Source: CAVRZJ01 sp964594125 (GTDB taxonomy: Bacteria > Acidobacteriota > Thermoanaerobaculia > Thermoanaerobaculales > Thermoanaerobaculaceae). From it: DNA of 64,000 nucleotides. The translations under genes and the position numbers were made by a program. Below, one piece after another: positions 1 through 9,717 of the stretch. Each line of letters begins with the position of its first letter. Within the stretch, counting starts at the first letter, position 1. The stretch covers positions 1 through 64,000 of the forward strand of contig CAZQLL010000014.1 in assembly GCA_964594125.1 (NCBI GenBank), in the 5' to 3' direction. The notes beneath the pieces were generated by a model. That model was not told the DNA's origin, made no database searches, and was given only the letters and a program-made list of their open reading frames with translations.

Positions 1-601
1 TGGTCTTGTACAGGCCGCGGTCGCCGCCCGGCGCCCACAGCGGTCCCTGCGCCGCGACGTACACGACGTTGGAGTCGCGCAGGTCGACCGCGATCATGCC
101 GATGTGCTCCGACGCCTTCAGCCCGAGGTTCTCCCAGCTCGCGCCGCCGTCGCGCGAGCGGTAGACGCCGTCGCCGTAGCCGACCGAGCGCTGCGAGTTG
201 TTCTCGCCGGTGCCGACCCAGATGATGTGCGGATTGCGCGGGTCGAGCGTGACGCAGCCGATCGAGTACGACCCCTGGCCGTCGAACACCGGCTTCCAGG
301 TGGCGCCGGCGTTGCCGGTCACCCAGACGCCGCCGGAGGCGACCGCGACCACGCGCCGCTTCGAGCTCGTCGGGTCGACCGCGATGTCGCCGATGCGTCC
401 GGAGGTGAGCGCCGGGCCGATGCCGCGCAGCTCGAGGCCGGCGACGGCGTCGGCGGTGAGGCCGGTTGGCGCCTCGGGGGCGGCCGCCTTCTCCTTGGCG
501 GGCGCCGCGGCGGCCGCGGCGGCGGCGGGCAGGCCGGCGGCGAACAGCCCGGCGGCGAGCAGGCACGGCGTGAGCGGGGCAGGGGCGTGGCGGTGGCGCA
601 T
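1..601 (-). CDS. Secreted VPS10/BNR-repeat beta-propeller protein (partial, N-terminal part)
   Basis: Only the first 200 codons are in the window; the gene runs off the left edge. Residues 1 to about 33 are a basic start and an Ala-rich hydrophobic stretch, read as a signal peptide. The mature part opens with LRGIGPALTSGRIGDIAVDP, the usual opening of long VPS10/sortilin-like or sialidase-like propeller proteins. Two Asp-box turns follow (TGNAGATW and SRDGGASW). Such proteins usually reach about 1000 residues and are exported; substrates are mostly unknown. The ATG at 601 has an AGGAAAGGA ribosome site that overlaps the stop of the upstream ATP-grasp gene, 14 nt away, so the two are probably cotranscribed. 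Confidence 0.85.
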   Translation of the reverse strand, partial: MRHRHAPAPLTPCLLAAGLFAAGLPAAAAAAAAPAKEKAAAPEAPTGLTADAVAGLELRGIGPALTSGRIGDIAVDPTSSKRRVVAVASGGVWVTGNAGATWKPVFDGQGSYSIGCVTLDPRNPHIIWVGTGENNSQRSVGYGDGVYRSRDGGASWENLGLKASEHIGMIAVDLRDSNVVYVAAQGPLWAPGGDRGLYKT

Positions 602-615
602 GGTTTCGTCCTTTC

Positions 616-1533
616 CTAGTCCGAAGTCCGGTGCGGGCGGGCCTCGGCTGCCATCGTGGCGACGCGCGCCGCGATGCGGGCGAGCGCGTCGTCGGGCATC
701 CCGTCGGCCGCCCGCGAGCGCGGCCGCAGGTCGATCGGGTCGTTGACGTAGTCGACGCTGACCAGCTCGCCGTCGTCGTCGCGGCGGGCGATCTCGGTCG
801 AGAACAGGTCGAGGCCGCAGATCGCCGCGATGGCGGAGGTCATCGGGCGCAGGCCGGCGAGCCCGTGCCGTGCCTCGTCCGCCGCCGTCACCGCCCGGTA
901 GGCATGGCTGGCGACGCCCCACCAGAACGGCAGCACCTCGCCGCAGGCGTAGACGACGCGGTACCACGCCGGTCCGTCCTCGGTCAACCGCGGCGTCAGC
1001 CATGCCTGCGCGAGGTACTTCTCGTCGGGGTGGCGGCGGCGCACCGCCTGGATCTGCTCCCACGTCGTCAGGTTGCGCCTGACGCCGACGCCGCCGCCGC
1101 CGTGCGCCGGTTTAAGGAGGAAGCGATCGCCGAGCGGCGCCAGGTCGGGCTCGGGCAGGTCGGGCTCGTCGCCGTACGGCGCGAGCAGCACTGTGTACGG
1201 CGTGTGCAGGCCGGCGCTGATGAACTCGAGGTGCATCGTCGCCTTGTCCCACGCGCGCTCGGCGAGGGCGGGGTCGTTGATCAGGCGGGCGCCGACCCGG
1301 CGGGCGTGGTCGGCGAGCGGCCGGAACGCCGGGTCGCCGTCCCAGGCGCGGTCGAGCAGCGCGTGGAACGACAGCTCGCCGGCGCGCAGCGCCGCGACCG
1401 CCGCCGCGAGCAACCCAGGCGTGATCTCGAGCAGCGCGAGATCGCGCTCCTCGCAGCGCGCCCGCAGCGACGCCAGGAACCCGACGTCGTGCTCCCAGCT
1501 CCACGCGACCGCGAGGTCGTACTGCCAGCGCAC
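616..1533 (-). CDS. ATP-grasp domain protein (RimK/glutathione-synthetase-like)
   Basis: 305 residues starting at GTG. The N-terminal 100 residues look like a pre-ATP-grasp domain. The ATP-grasp core shows FLLKPAHGGGGVGV around residues 138-151 (nucleotide-binding lysine and glycine-rich loop), then KYLAQAWLTP, and near the C-terminus STEIARRDDDGE and YVNDPIDLRP, whose acidic and Asn residues fit metal binding. The family joins a carboxylate to an amine or thiol through an acyl-phosphate; the substrate cannot be read from the sequence. It lies just upstream of the secreted propeller gene. There is no ribosome site, but a TAGAAT hexamer sits 6 nt before the GTG, so the mRNA is probably leaderless. 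Confidence 0.75.
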   Translation of the reverse strand: MRWQYDLAVAWSWEHDVGFLASLRARCEERDLALLEITPGLLAAAVAALRAGELSFHALLDRAWDGDPAFRPLADHARRVGARLINDPALAERAWDKATMHLEFISAGLHTPYTVLLAPYGDEPDLPEPDLAPLGDRFLLKPAHGGGGVGVRRNLTTWEQIQAVRRRHPDEKYLAQAWLTPRLTEDGPAWYRVVYACGEVLPFWWGVASHAYRAVTAADEARHGLAGLRPMTSAIAAICGLDLFSTEIARRDDDGELVSVDYVNDPIDLRPRSRAADGMPDDALARIAARVATMAAEARPHRTSD

Positions 1534-1539
1534 GGCGGG

Positions 1540-1545
1540 ATTCTA
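1540..1545 (-). promoter_or_regulatory. -10 element of a leaderless transcript (ATP-grasp gene)
   Basis: TAGAAT on the minus strand ends 6 nt before the GTG start, which puts the start codon at about +1. No Shine-Dalgarno is present. Confidence 0.5.
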
Positions 1546-1694
1546 TAGCCTCGCGGGTAACGACCGTCACAATCGCGGCGGTGGCGCCGGCGCGACGATA
1601 CACAATGCTCGGCGCAGCGACGGGCTACCATGCGGGGCGGCGGCCGCTGGCACGAGGCGCGGCGCGCCGGACGGCGGCGACGGAGGGGTGAGCG

Positions 1695-4600
1695 ATGACC
1701 GCGAAGCGGACACTCGGGTTGGGTCTCATGCTGGCTGCGGCGGCGCAGCTCGCTCTCGCGCAGGACTGCCCGCGGCTGCTCGGGCGCTGGGGGTACGGAC
1801 CGGCGTACGCCGTCGCGGTGTCCGGGTCGTACGCCTATGTGGGCGCCGGCTCGTTGCTGCTGGTGGTCAACGTCGCCAACCCGGCGGCGCCGGCGATCGC
1901 CGGGCGCGTGCTGCTCCCCGGCGTGGTGCGCGGCGTCGCGGTGGCGAGCGGCCGCGCGTACGTCGCGGCGGGCGCCGGCGGCCTGCAGGTGGTCAGCGTG
2001 CTGACGCCGTCGAACCCTGCGGTGATCGGCGCGCTCGACGTCGGCGGGTCGGCGGCCGGCATCGCCGTGTCCGGCACGCGTGCGTACGTAGCCGCCGGCA
2101 TGGCCGGCCTGGCGGTGGTCAACATCGCCAGCCCGTCGGCGCCGGCGCTGCTGGGCGTCGCCGACGGGATCGGCGAGGCGGCGGGCGTGGCCGTCTCGGG
2201 GTCGTTCGCCTACGTCGCCAGCGGCTACGACGGCATGCGCGTCGTCGACGTTTCCGACCCGGCGACGCCGGAGCACGTCGGCGGCTTCGCCACCTTCGAG
2301 CCGGCGCGCGGCGTCGCGGTCGCGGGCGGCTACGCGTTCGTCGCGGAGGACACGTTCGGGGTGCGGGTGCTCGACGTCAGCACACCGGCCGATCCGGTCG
2401 AGGTCGCCACCGTGGACACCGCCGGCAACGCCAACGCGGTGACGCTCGCCGGCGACTACGCCTACGTCGCCGACTGGGCGGGCGGGCTGCAGGTGCTCGA
2501 GGTGTCGGCCCCGCTGTTCCCGGCCGACTCGGGGTTCTTCGAGACAGCGTCGGCGGCGTGGGGTGTGGCCGTCTCCGGCACGCGGGCGTTCGTCGCCGCC
2601 GAGACCGAGCTGTACGCCGTCGACGTCGCCGATCCTACGGCGATCGCCGAGCTCGGCGCGCTGCCGTTGTGGTCGAGCGCCGCCGGCGTGGCGGTCGCGG
2701 GGACACGCATGTACGTGGCGGACTCGTTCGCCGGGCTGCGCGTGATCGAGATCGGTTTCCCGGCCAACCCGGTTCAGGTGGGTGCGCTGGCGACCGCCGG
2801 CGAGGCGCTCGACGTGGCGGTGGCGGGCGCCACCGCGTACGTCGCAGACGGCGCCGGCGGGCTCGTCGTGGTGGACGTCGGCAATCCGGCCGGCCCGGTG
2901 GCGCTGGGCACGCTCGACACGCCGGGGTACGCGCGCGGTGTCGCGGTCGCCGGGACGTGGGCATACGTCGCGGACTCGTTTGCCGGCCTGCGCGTGGTCG
3001 ATGTCGCCAACGCGGCGAGCCCGTCGGCCGTCGGGTCCTGGGACTCGCCCGGCACCGCGCTCGGTGTGGCGGTTTTCGGCGGCCGCGCCTACCTCGCCGA
3101 CGGCGGCGCCGGCCTGCGGGTGGTCGACGTGACCAACCCCGCCGCGCCGGCGCAGGTCGGCGCCCTCGACACGCCGGGCACGGCGTGGGGGGTGAGCGTG
3201 AGCGACGGCCGCGCCTACGTCGCGGACTGGGACGGCGGGGTGCGCATCGTCGACGTCTCGGCGCCGTCGGCGCCGGTGGAGCTCGGCCACGTCGCGGTCG
3301 CGGGCAACGCGGTGGCCGCGGCGGCGGCGGGCGGGCGGCTGTTCGTGGCGGACGAGGCGGGGGCGCTGCACGTCTTCGACATCGCCGACCCGGCGGCCCC
3401 GGTAGCGATCGCAACGCACGCGCGGCCCGGCGGCCCGCGCGACGTGGTCGTCGCCGGCACGCAGGTCGCCCTCGCGGAGGGCGACGCGGGCGCGTCGATC
3501 TGGGACCTCGTGCAGTGCTCGCAGCAGTGCGAGGTGGCGTGCTCGGCCTCGGCGTCGCGCGGCGGCGGCGAGGCGCCGCTCGAGGTGGTGTTCGTCGCCG
3601 AGGGCAGCGCCACGGGGTGTGGCGAGGGCGTCTCGTACGAGTGGGACTTCGGCGACGGCTCGCCGGTCGCGACCGACGCGAGCGTGACGCACGTCTATGC
3701 CAACGTCGGCGCCTGGCACTGGCGGGTGACGGTGACCGCCGGCGGCAAGACGTGCACCCGCGAGGGAGACGTCGTCGTGGTACCGCCGTGCGTGCTCACC
3801 TGCAGCGCCCTGGTCCCCGCCTCCGGCCTCGCCGGCGCGTCGACGGCGTTCGCGGGAACGGCGGCGGCGAGCGATTGCTCGACGCCGCCGGAGTTCGCCT
3901 GGACGTTCGGCGACGGCGGCCCCGGCTCGCTGCTTGAGGACCCAACGCACATCTACGTGGAGGCCGGCGTGTATCCGTGGACGATGACGGTGACGGCCGG
4001 TACCCGCACCTGCGCGGCGAGCGGCACAATCGCGATCGGCGGACCGGCGTGCTCCGGCGGCTACGCGCTGATCGTGCCGGCGGCGGCGAAGTCGAACGGG
4101 CAGTGGCAAACCGACCTCGACCTGCTCAACCGCGGCGAGGCCGCGGCCTCGGTCGACATCGCGCTGCTCAAGGCGGGGCAGAGCAACCTGTCGCCGCTCG
4201 CCTACAACGTCGGCGTGCCGCCCGGGCAGACGAACCGCATCGCCGACGTGCTCGGCACCATCCTGCCGGCGTCCAACGCCGCCCTGGGGCTGCGCTTCTG
4301 CTCGGGCGAGGTGTCGGCGACGTCGCGCTTCTACAACACCTCGGCGAAGAACGGCGGTACCTACGGGATGTACGTGCCGGCGCTGCCGGAGAGCGCGGCG
4401 CTGCCGACCGGAAAGCTCGGGACGTTCCAGCACCTGACGTACTCGCCGAGCTCGACCTCCGGCTACCGCGTGAACATCGGGTTCGCCAACGCGGTGGGTG
4501 TCACGGTGGACGTGGTGATCAAGCTGTACGGCGACGCCGGCGAGCTGCTCGGCACCCGCGCGCAGCGCCTGCGCCCGTTCGAGCACCTGCAGATCACGAA

Positions 4601-4748
4601 GATCCACCAGGTCCTCGGCACCCCGCCGGTGAGCCACGGCTGGGCGACCGTCGAGGTGCTCACCGCCAACGCGAAGGTGCACGCCTACGCGATGTTGATC
4701 GACAACATCTCGTCCGACCCGATCTTCATGCCGGCGACGGTGGAGTGA
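1695..4748 (+). CDS. Secreted LVIVD-repeat protein with two PKD domains and a C-terminal surface domain
   Basis: 1017 residues. A signal peptide (residues 1-22, ending ALAQ) is followed by about a dozen 42-residue LVIVD-type repeats up to about residue 600. Their recurring core is AYVAD..GGLRVVDVSNPA.P..VG, a beta-propeller. Two PKD folds follow (about 613-695 with WDFGDGSP, and about 697-783 with WTFGDGGP). Residues 787-1017 form a separate domain (IVPAAAKSNGQWQTDLDLLN ... TSRFYN ... IGFAN ... PFEHLQI) that resembles the C-termini of the two membrane glycosyltransferases at 13.2 and 18.3 kb. It is probably an exported surface or adhesion protein. The start has a GGAGGGG ribosome site. The 3' end overlaps convergent exonuclease III by 23 nt. 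Confidence 0.85.
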   Translation: MTAKRTLGLGLMLAAAAQLALAQDCPRLLGRWGYGPAYAVAVSGSYAYVGAGSLLLVVNVANPAAPAIAGRVLLPGVVRGVAVASGRAYVAAGAGGLQVVSVLTPSNPAVIGALDVGGSAAGIAVSGTRAYVAAGMAGLAVVNIASPSAPALLGVADGIGEAAGVAVSGSFAYVASGYDGMRVVDVSDPATPEHVGGFATFEPARGVAVAGGYAFVAEDTFGVRVLDVSTPADPVEVATVDTAGNANAVTLAGDYAYVADWAGGLQVLEVSAPLFPADSGFFETASAAWGVAVSGTRAFVAAETELYAVDVADPTAIAELGALPLWSSAAGVAVAGTRMYVADSFAGLRVIEIGFPANPVQVGALATAGEALDVAVAGATAYVADGAGGLVVVDVGNPAGPVALGTLDTPGYARGVAVAGTWAYVADSFAGLRVVDVANAASPSAVGSWDSPGTALGVAVFGGRAYLADGGAGLRVVDVTNPAAPAQVGALDTPGTAWGVSVSDGRAYVADWDGGVRIVDVSAPSAPVELGHVAVAGNAVAAAAAGGRLFVADEAGALHVFDIADPAAPVAIATHARPGGPRDVVVAGTQVALAEGDAGASIWDLVQCSQQCEVACSASASRGGGEAPLEVVFVAEGSATGCGEGVSYEWDFGDGSPVATDASVTHVYANVGAWHWRVTVTAGGKTCTREGDVVVVPPCVLTCSALVPASGLAGASTAFAGTAAASDCSTPPEFAWTFGDGGPGSLLEDPTHIYVEAGVYPWTMTVTAGTRTCAASGTIAIGGPACSGGYALIVPAAAKSNGQWQTDLDLLNRGEAAASVDIALLKAGQSNLSPLAYNVGVPPGQTNRIADVLGTILPASNAALGLRFCSGEVSATSRFYNTSAKNGGTYGMYVPALPESAALPTGKLGTFQHLTYSPSSTSGYRVNIGFANAVGVTVDVVIKLYGDAGELLGTRAQRLRPFEHLQITKIHQVLGTPPVSHGWATVEVLTANAKVHAYAMLIDNISSDPIFMPATVE

Positions 4749-5526
4749 ACGTGGCTATGACGGGCGCGTGGTCGGACGGCTTGTCGCCCTTGCGCTCGTC
4801 GCGGTCTACCTCGACGGAGAGGCAGCGGGCCGCGAGCGGCGGCGTGGCGAGGATGTGGTCGATGCGCAGCCCCCAGCCGCGGTGGAAGGCGCCGAAGCGG
4901 TAATCCCACCAGGTGTAGATGCCGCCGTCCGGGCGCAGCCGGCGCAGGGTGTCCTCGAGGCCCCAGGCGGTCAGCGCGGCGAGCGCCGCCTTCTCAGGCT
5001 CCGAGAACAACACCTGGCCGCGCCACCGCTCGGGGTCCCAGACGTCGCGGTCGTCGGGCGCCACGTTGAAGTCGCCGCACACCGCGAGCGGCAGCGCGGG
5101 TGAGAACGACTCGTCGAGCAGGCGCCGCAGCCGCCCGTACCAGTCGAGCTTGTAGGCGTACTTGTCGGAGCCGACCTCCTGGCCGTTCGGGCAGTAGACG
5201 GTGGCGACCGTGACGCCGGCGACCTCCGCCGCGAGCAGCCGCCGATCGGCGTCGGGCGTGTCGCCGGGCAGCGCGCGAACGATCTCCCGCGCCTCCTCGC
5301 GGCTCAGGATCGCCACGCCGTTGTAGGTCTTCTGGCCGTTGACGAGGCAGCGGTAGCCGGCGGCCTCGAGCTCCGCGTGCGGAAACTCCGCGTCGACCAC
5401 CTTGGTCTCCTGCAGGCAGACGACGTCCGGCCGGCGCCGCTCGAGCCACGCACGCAGACGGTCGAGGCGCGAGCGCACGGAGTTGACGTTCCAGGTGGCG
5501 ACGACGAGCGTCCCGGCGGTGTCCAT
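4726..5526 (-). CDS. xth: Exodeoxyribonuclease III
   Basis: 266 residues, normal length for the family. It is an AP endonuclease and 3'-5' exonuclease of base-excision repair in the exonuclease-endonuclease-phosphatase fold. Visible motifs are ATWNVNSVRSR at the N-terminus, VVCLQETK with the metal-binding Glu, CGDFNVAPDD, and the C-terminal catalytic SDHAPV. It is transcribed away from the suf operon and meets the LVIVD gene tail to tail. The ATG has no ribosome site but a TACGAT hexamer lies 6 nt upstream. Confidence 0.93.
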   Translation of the reverse strand: MDTAGTLVVATWNVNSVRSRLDRLRAWLERRRPDVVCLQETKVVDAEFPHAELEAAGYRCLVNGQKTYNGVAILSREEAREIVRALPGDTPDADRRLLAAEVAGVTVATVYCPNGQEVGSDKYAYKLDWYGRLRRLLDESFSPALPLAVCGDFNVAPDDRDVWDPERWRGQVLFSEPEKAALAALTAWGLEDTLRRLRPDGGIYTWWDYRFGAFHRGWGLRIDHILATPPLAARCLSVEVDRDERKGDKPSDHAPVIATFTPPSPA

Positions 5527-5532
5527 GCGCTC

Positions 5533-5538
5533 ATCGTA
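5533..5538 (-). promoter_or_regulatory. -10 element of a leaderless transcript (xth)
   Basis: TACGAT on the minus strand ends 6 nt before the ATG at 5526. No Shine-Dalgarno is present. Confidence 0.5.
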
Positions 5539-5552
5539 GCGCGCCGCTGCAA

Positions 5553-5576
5553 AATACGGAATATTAAGTCCGAATT
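5553..5576 (+). promoter_or_regulatory. AT-rich inverted repeat upstream of suf, candidate operator
   Basis: The arms are AATACGGA and TCCGAATT (7 of 8 positions pair) around an 8-nt AT-rich centre. The site is an AT-rich island in very GC-rich DNA, between the divergent xth and sufB starts and about 60 nt before sufB. An Rrf2-type Fe-S regulator (IscR/SufR-like role) would be expected to act here, but no such regulator gene is in the window and the match to a known box is not established. Confidence 0.4.
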
Positions 5577-5636
5577 ATTGATTTCTGCGGGCGACGGGTG
5601 CGGTTCGCGCGCGGCGGGCCGCCGGAGGAGCGGGAG

Positions 5637-7088
<1,452 letters not shown>

Positions 7089-7093
7089 GGACC

Positions 7094-7128
7094 TGGTTGG
7101 TGGTTCGTGGTTCGTGGATCGTGGGTCC
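7094..7128 (+). repeat. Heptamer array (TGGTTCG family), sufB-sufC spacer
   Basis: Five consecutive 7-bp units: TGGTTGG, TGGTTCG, TGGTTCG, TGGATCG, TGGGTCC. The array starts five bases after the sufB stop. The same unit recurs in three other operon spacers of this window. Confidence 0.85.
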
Positions 7129-7158
7129 GCACGACGAGAGCGAAGAGGGATGGACGCG

Positions 7159-7923
7159 ATGCTTGAGATCGTGAACCTGCATGCGAACGTGGAGGGGAAG
7201 GAGATCCTGAAGGGGATCGACTTGACCGTCAGGGCGGGAGAGGTCCACGCGGTGATGGGGCCGAACGGCTCGGGGAAGAGCTCGCTGGCCTCCGTGCTCG
7301 CCGGGCGCGACGAGTACGAGGTGACCGCCGGCCATGTGCGCTTCCGCGGCGCCGACCTGCTCGCGATGGACCCCGAGGAGCGGGCGCGCGAGGGCGTCTT
7401 CATGGCGTTCCAGTACCCGGTGGAGATCCCGGGGGTGAGCAACTCCTACTTCCTGCGCGCGGCGCTGAACTCGATCCGCAAGCACCGCGGCGAGCCCCCG
7501 ATTGAGGCGCGCGAGTTCCTCGCGCTGCTGCGCGAGCGCATGAGGCTCGTCGAGCTCGACGAGTCGTTCCTGCAGCGCCCGGTCAACGAGGGGTTCTCTG
7601 GCGGCGAGAAGAAGCGCAACGAGGTGTTCCACATGGCGGTGCTGCAGCCGGCCCTGGCGATCCTCGACGAGACCGACTCCGGGCTCGACATCGACGCGCT
7701 CAGGGCGGTGGCGCACGGGGTCAACCGCCTGCGCTCGCCGGAGCGGGCGTTCGTCGTCATCACCCACTACCAGCGCCTGCTCTCGCACATCGTCCCCGAC
7801 GTCGTGCACGTGCTCGCCGGCGGCCGCATCGTGCGCTCCGGCGGCCGGGAGCTGGCGCTCGAGCTGGAGCGCCGCGGCTACGGGTGGCTCGCGGAAGCGA
7901 CCGTCGCCGCGGCGGCGGTGTAG
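7159..7923 (+). CDS. sufC: Fe-S cluster assembly ATPase SufC
   Basis: 254 residues. ABC-type ATPase of the SufBCD complex. Walker A GPNGSGKSS, the Q-loop FMAFQYPVEIPGV, the signature FSGGEKKRNE and Walker B AILDETDSGLD are all intact, and the EKKRNE variant is typical of SufC. ATG at 7159 is chosen because AAGAGGG lies 9 nt upstream; an in-frame ATG at 7150 touches that ribosome site and is the alternative. It follows the heptamer-containing spacer and is 9 nt from sufD. Confidence 0.95.
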   Translation: MLEIVNLHANVEGKEILKGIDLTVRAGEVHAVMGPNGSGKSSLASVLAGRDEYEVTAGHVRFRGADLLAMDPEERAREGVFMAFQYPVEIPGVSNSYFLRAALNSIRKHRGEPPIEAREFLALLRERMRLVELDESFLQRPVNEGFSGGEKKRNEVFHMAVLQPALAILDETDSGLDIDALRAVAHGVNRLRSPERAFVVITHYQRLLSHIVPDVVHVLAGGRIVRSGGRELALELERRGYGWLAEATVAAAAV

Positions 7924-7932
7924 GGGGCCGCG

Positions 7933-9264
7933 ATGGCGATCGCCAGCGAGCCGGGCGTGTTCGCGGACGAGCTGGCGCGGGTGCTCGAGCGCACCCGCGC
8001 GGCCGAGCCCGCGGCGGTGCAGCGGCTGCGCCGGGAGGCGTTCGACCGCTTCATGGCGGCCGGGTGGCCGACGCGGCGCGACGAGGGGTGGCGCCACACC
8101 AGCGTCGCGCCGATCACCGCAGGCGGCTTCGTCCTCGACCTCGACGGCGGCGCGCCGCCGCCCGCGGCCGCCGCCGCCGCGCTGGCGCTGCCCGGCGCGC
8201 ACCTCGCGGCGCTGCTCGAAGGCCGTCTCGCGCCGGAGCACTCGCGCCTGGCCGAGCTGCCCGCCGGCGTGACGGTCGCCTCCCTCGCCGACGCGCTGCG
8301 CCGCACGCCGGAGCTCGCCACGCCGCACCTCGGGTCGCTGGTCGGCGCCGGGCCGCACGCCTTCGCGTCGCTCAACACCGCACTGTTCACCGACGGCGTC
8401 CTCGTCCGCCTGGAGCGCGGGGCGGTCCTCGACCGGCCGCTCCACGTCGTGGTCGTCGGCGGCGGGCCTGGGCCGACGCTGGCGTTCCCGCGCCTGCTCG
8501 TCGTCGCGGAGGAAGGCGCCGAGGGCACCGTGGTGGAGACCTACGCCTCGGCGGGCGGCGCGGCGCACTGCTGCGAGGCGGTCACGGAGCTCGTGCTCGC
8601 CGACGGCGCCCGCATCGACCACTACGCGCTGCAAGTCCAGAACGAGGGCTCGTACCACATCGGCGTGCAGGCGGCGGTGCTGGCGCGCGACGCCGCGCTC
8701 GTCTCGCACGCCTTCACCTTCGGCGCCGCCCTGGCGCGCAACGACGTCGCGGCGCGCCTCGCCGGCGAGGGCGCGAGCCTGGTCCTCAACGGGCTGTACT
8801 TTCCGCGCGGCAGCCAGCACGTCGACACCCACATGACGGTGGAGCACGCGAGCCCGCACGGCGAGAGCCGCGAGCTGTACAAGGGGGTGCTCGACGGCAG
8901 CGCCACGGCGGTGTTCGACGGGCTCATCCACGTCCTGCCTGGGGCGCAGAAAACCAACGCCAGGCAGTCGAACCGCAACCTGCTGCTGTCGCGCCAGGCG
9001 GTGGCGACCTCCAACCCGCAGCTCCGCATCTTCGCCGACGACGTCAAGTGCACGCACGGCTCGACGGTCGGCGAGCTCGACGCCGATGCGTTGTTCTACC
9101 TGCGCTCGCGGGGCATCGGCGCCGGCGCGGCCAAGGCGATCCTGACGCGCGCGTTCGCCGGCGAGGTGCTCGGCGGGGTGCGGCCGGGGACGCTGCGCGC
9201 CGAGCTCGAGCGCCGGCTGGCCGAGCGGCTGCCGGACGGCGGCGCGCTGGATGCGCTCGTGTGA
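7933..9264 (+). CDS. sufD: Fe-S cluster assembly protein SufD
   Basis: 443 residues. SufD partners SufB in the scaffold. The C-terminal half carries the SufBD core (YFPRGSQHVDTHMTVEH, GLIHVLPGAQKTNARQSNRN, ADDVKCTHGSTVGELD, and LRSRGIGAGAAKAIL near the end). The N-terminal half is divergent and Ala-rich, as usual for SufD. Its GTGA end overlaps the GTG start of the next gene, so translation is coupled. Confidence 0.94.
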   Translation: MAIASEPGVFADELARVLERTRAAEPAAVQRLRREAFDRFMAAGWPTRRDEGWRHTSVAPITAGGFVLDLDGGAPPPAAAAAALALPGAHLAALLEGRLAPEHSRLAELPAGVTVASLADALRRTPELATPHLGSLVGAGPHAFASLNTALFTDGVLVRLERGAVLDRPLHVVVVGGGPGPTLAFPRLLVVAEEGAEGTVVETYASAGGAAHCCEAVTELVLADGARIDHYALQVQNEGSYHIGVQAAVLARDAALVSHAFTFGAALARNDVAARLAGEGASLVLNGLYFPRGSQHVDTHMTVEHASPHGESRELYKGVLDGSATAVFDGLIHVLPGAQKTNARQSNRNLLLSRQAVATSNPQLRIFADDVKCTHGSTVGELDADALFYLRSRGIGAGAAKAILTRAFAGEVLGGVRPGTLRAELERRLAERLPDGGALDALV

Positions 9265-9590
9265 GCCTTCTCGGGCCCTATCCTCCCGACAGCGTGGAGC
9301 ACCGCGTGCAGGAGGCGCTGGCGCTCGTCTACGACCCCGAGATCCCGGTGAACATCGTTGAGGTCGGGTTGGTCTACGACATCGTCGCCGACCCCGCCGG
9401 TGCGGTCAGGGTGACGATGACGCTCACCTCGCCGATGTGCCCGGTGGCGGAGTCGCTCCCCGCCGAGGTGCGCGAGCGCGCGCTGTCGGTTCCCGGCGTG
9501 ACGTCCGTCGACGTCGATATCGTCTGGGACCCGCCGTGGGGGCCCGAGATGATGTCCGAGGCGGCCCGCCTCGAGCTGGGGATGCTGTAG
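9261..9590 (+). CDS. sufT: SufT/MIP18-family (DUF59) Fe-S assembly protein
   Basis: 109 residues, GTG start inside the sufD stop codon (GTGA overlap). It shows the DUF59 signature DPEIPVNIVEVGLVYDI and the conserved Cys in TLTSPMCPVA, then PGVTSVDVDIVWDPPWGPEMMS near the C-terminus. Single-domain proteins of this family help Fe-S maturation and often end suf operons. No cysteine desulfurase (sufS) or sufU follows, so sulfur must come from a gene elsewhere. Confidence 0.9.
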   Translation: MSLLGPYPPDSVEHRVQEALALVYDPEIPVNIVEVGLVYDIVADPAGAVRVTMTLTSPMCPVAESLPAEVRERALSVPGVTSVDVDIVWDPPWGPEMMSEAARLELGML

Positions 9591-9717
9591 CGGCGGGGTG
9601 CGGGCGGCGGGCGGACTGCGTGGAGGCCGCGCCCGGGAGACGACCCCGCGTCGCGATGCGGCCTGCGGCCGCGCCGCGCGGCGCTCCCTCCCGCGTGCCG
9701 GCCGGTTGCGTCTCCCG

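Noticed and set aside
1281..4682. 1133-codon minus-strand reading frame across the LVIVD gene
   Set aside because: It is the antisense shadow of a GC-rich repeat gene. Its product is Arg/His/Val-rich without domains, while the plus frame has a signal peptide, repeats and PKD folds.
9634..9717. 9-bp inverted repeat (CGGGAGACG / CGTCTCCCG) between sufT and the ArnT-like gene as a terminator
   Set aside because: The arms are 66 nt apart and no T-run follows, so a simple terminator is unlikely.
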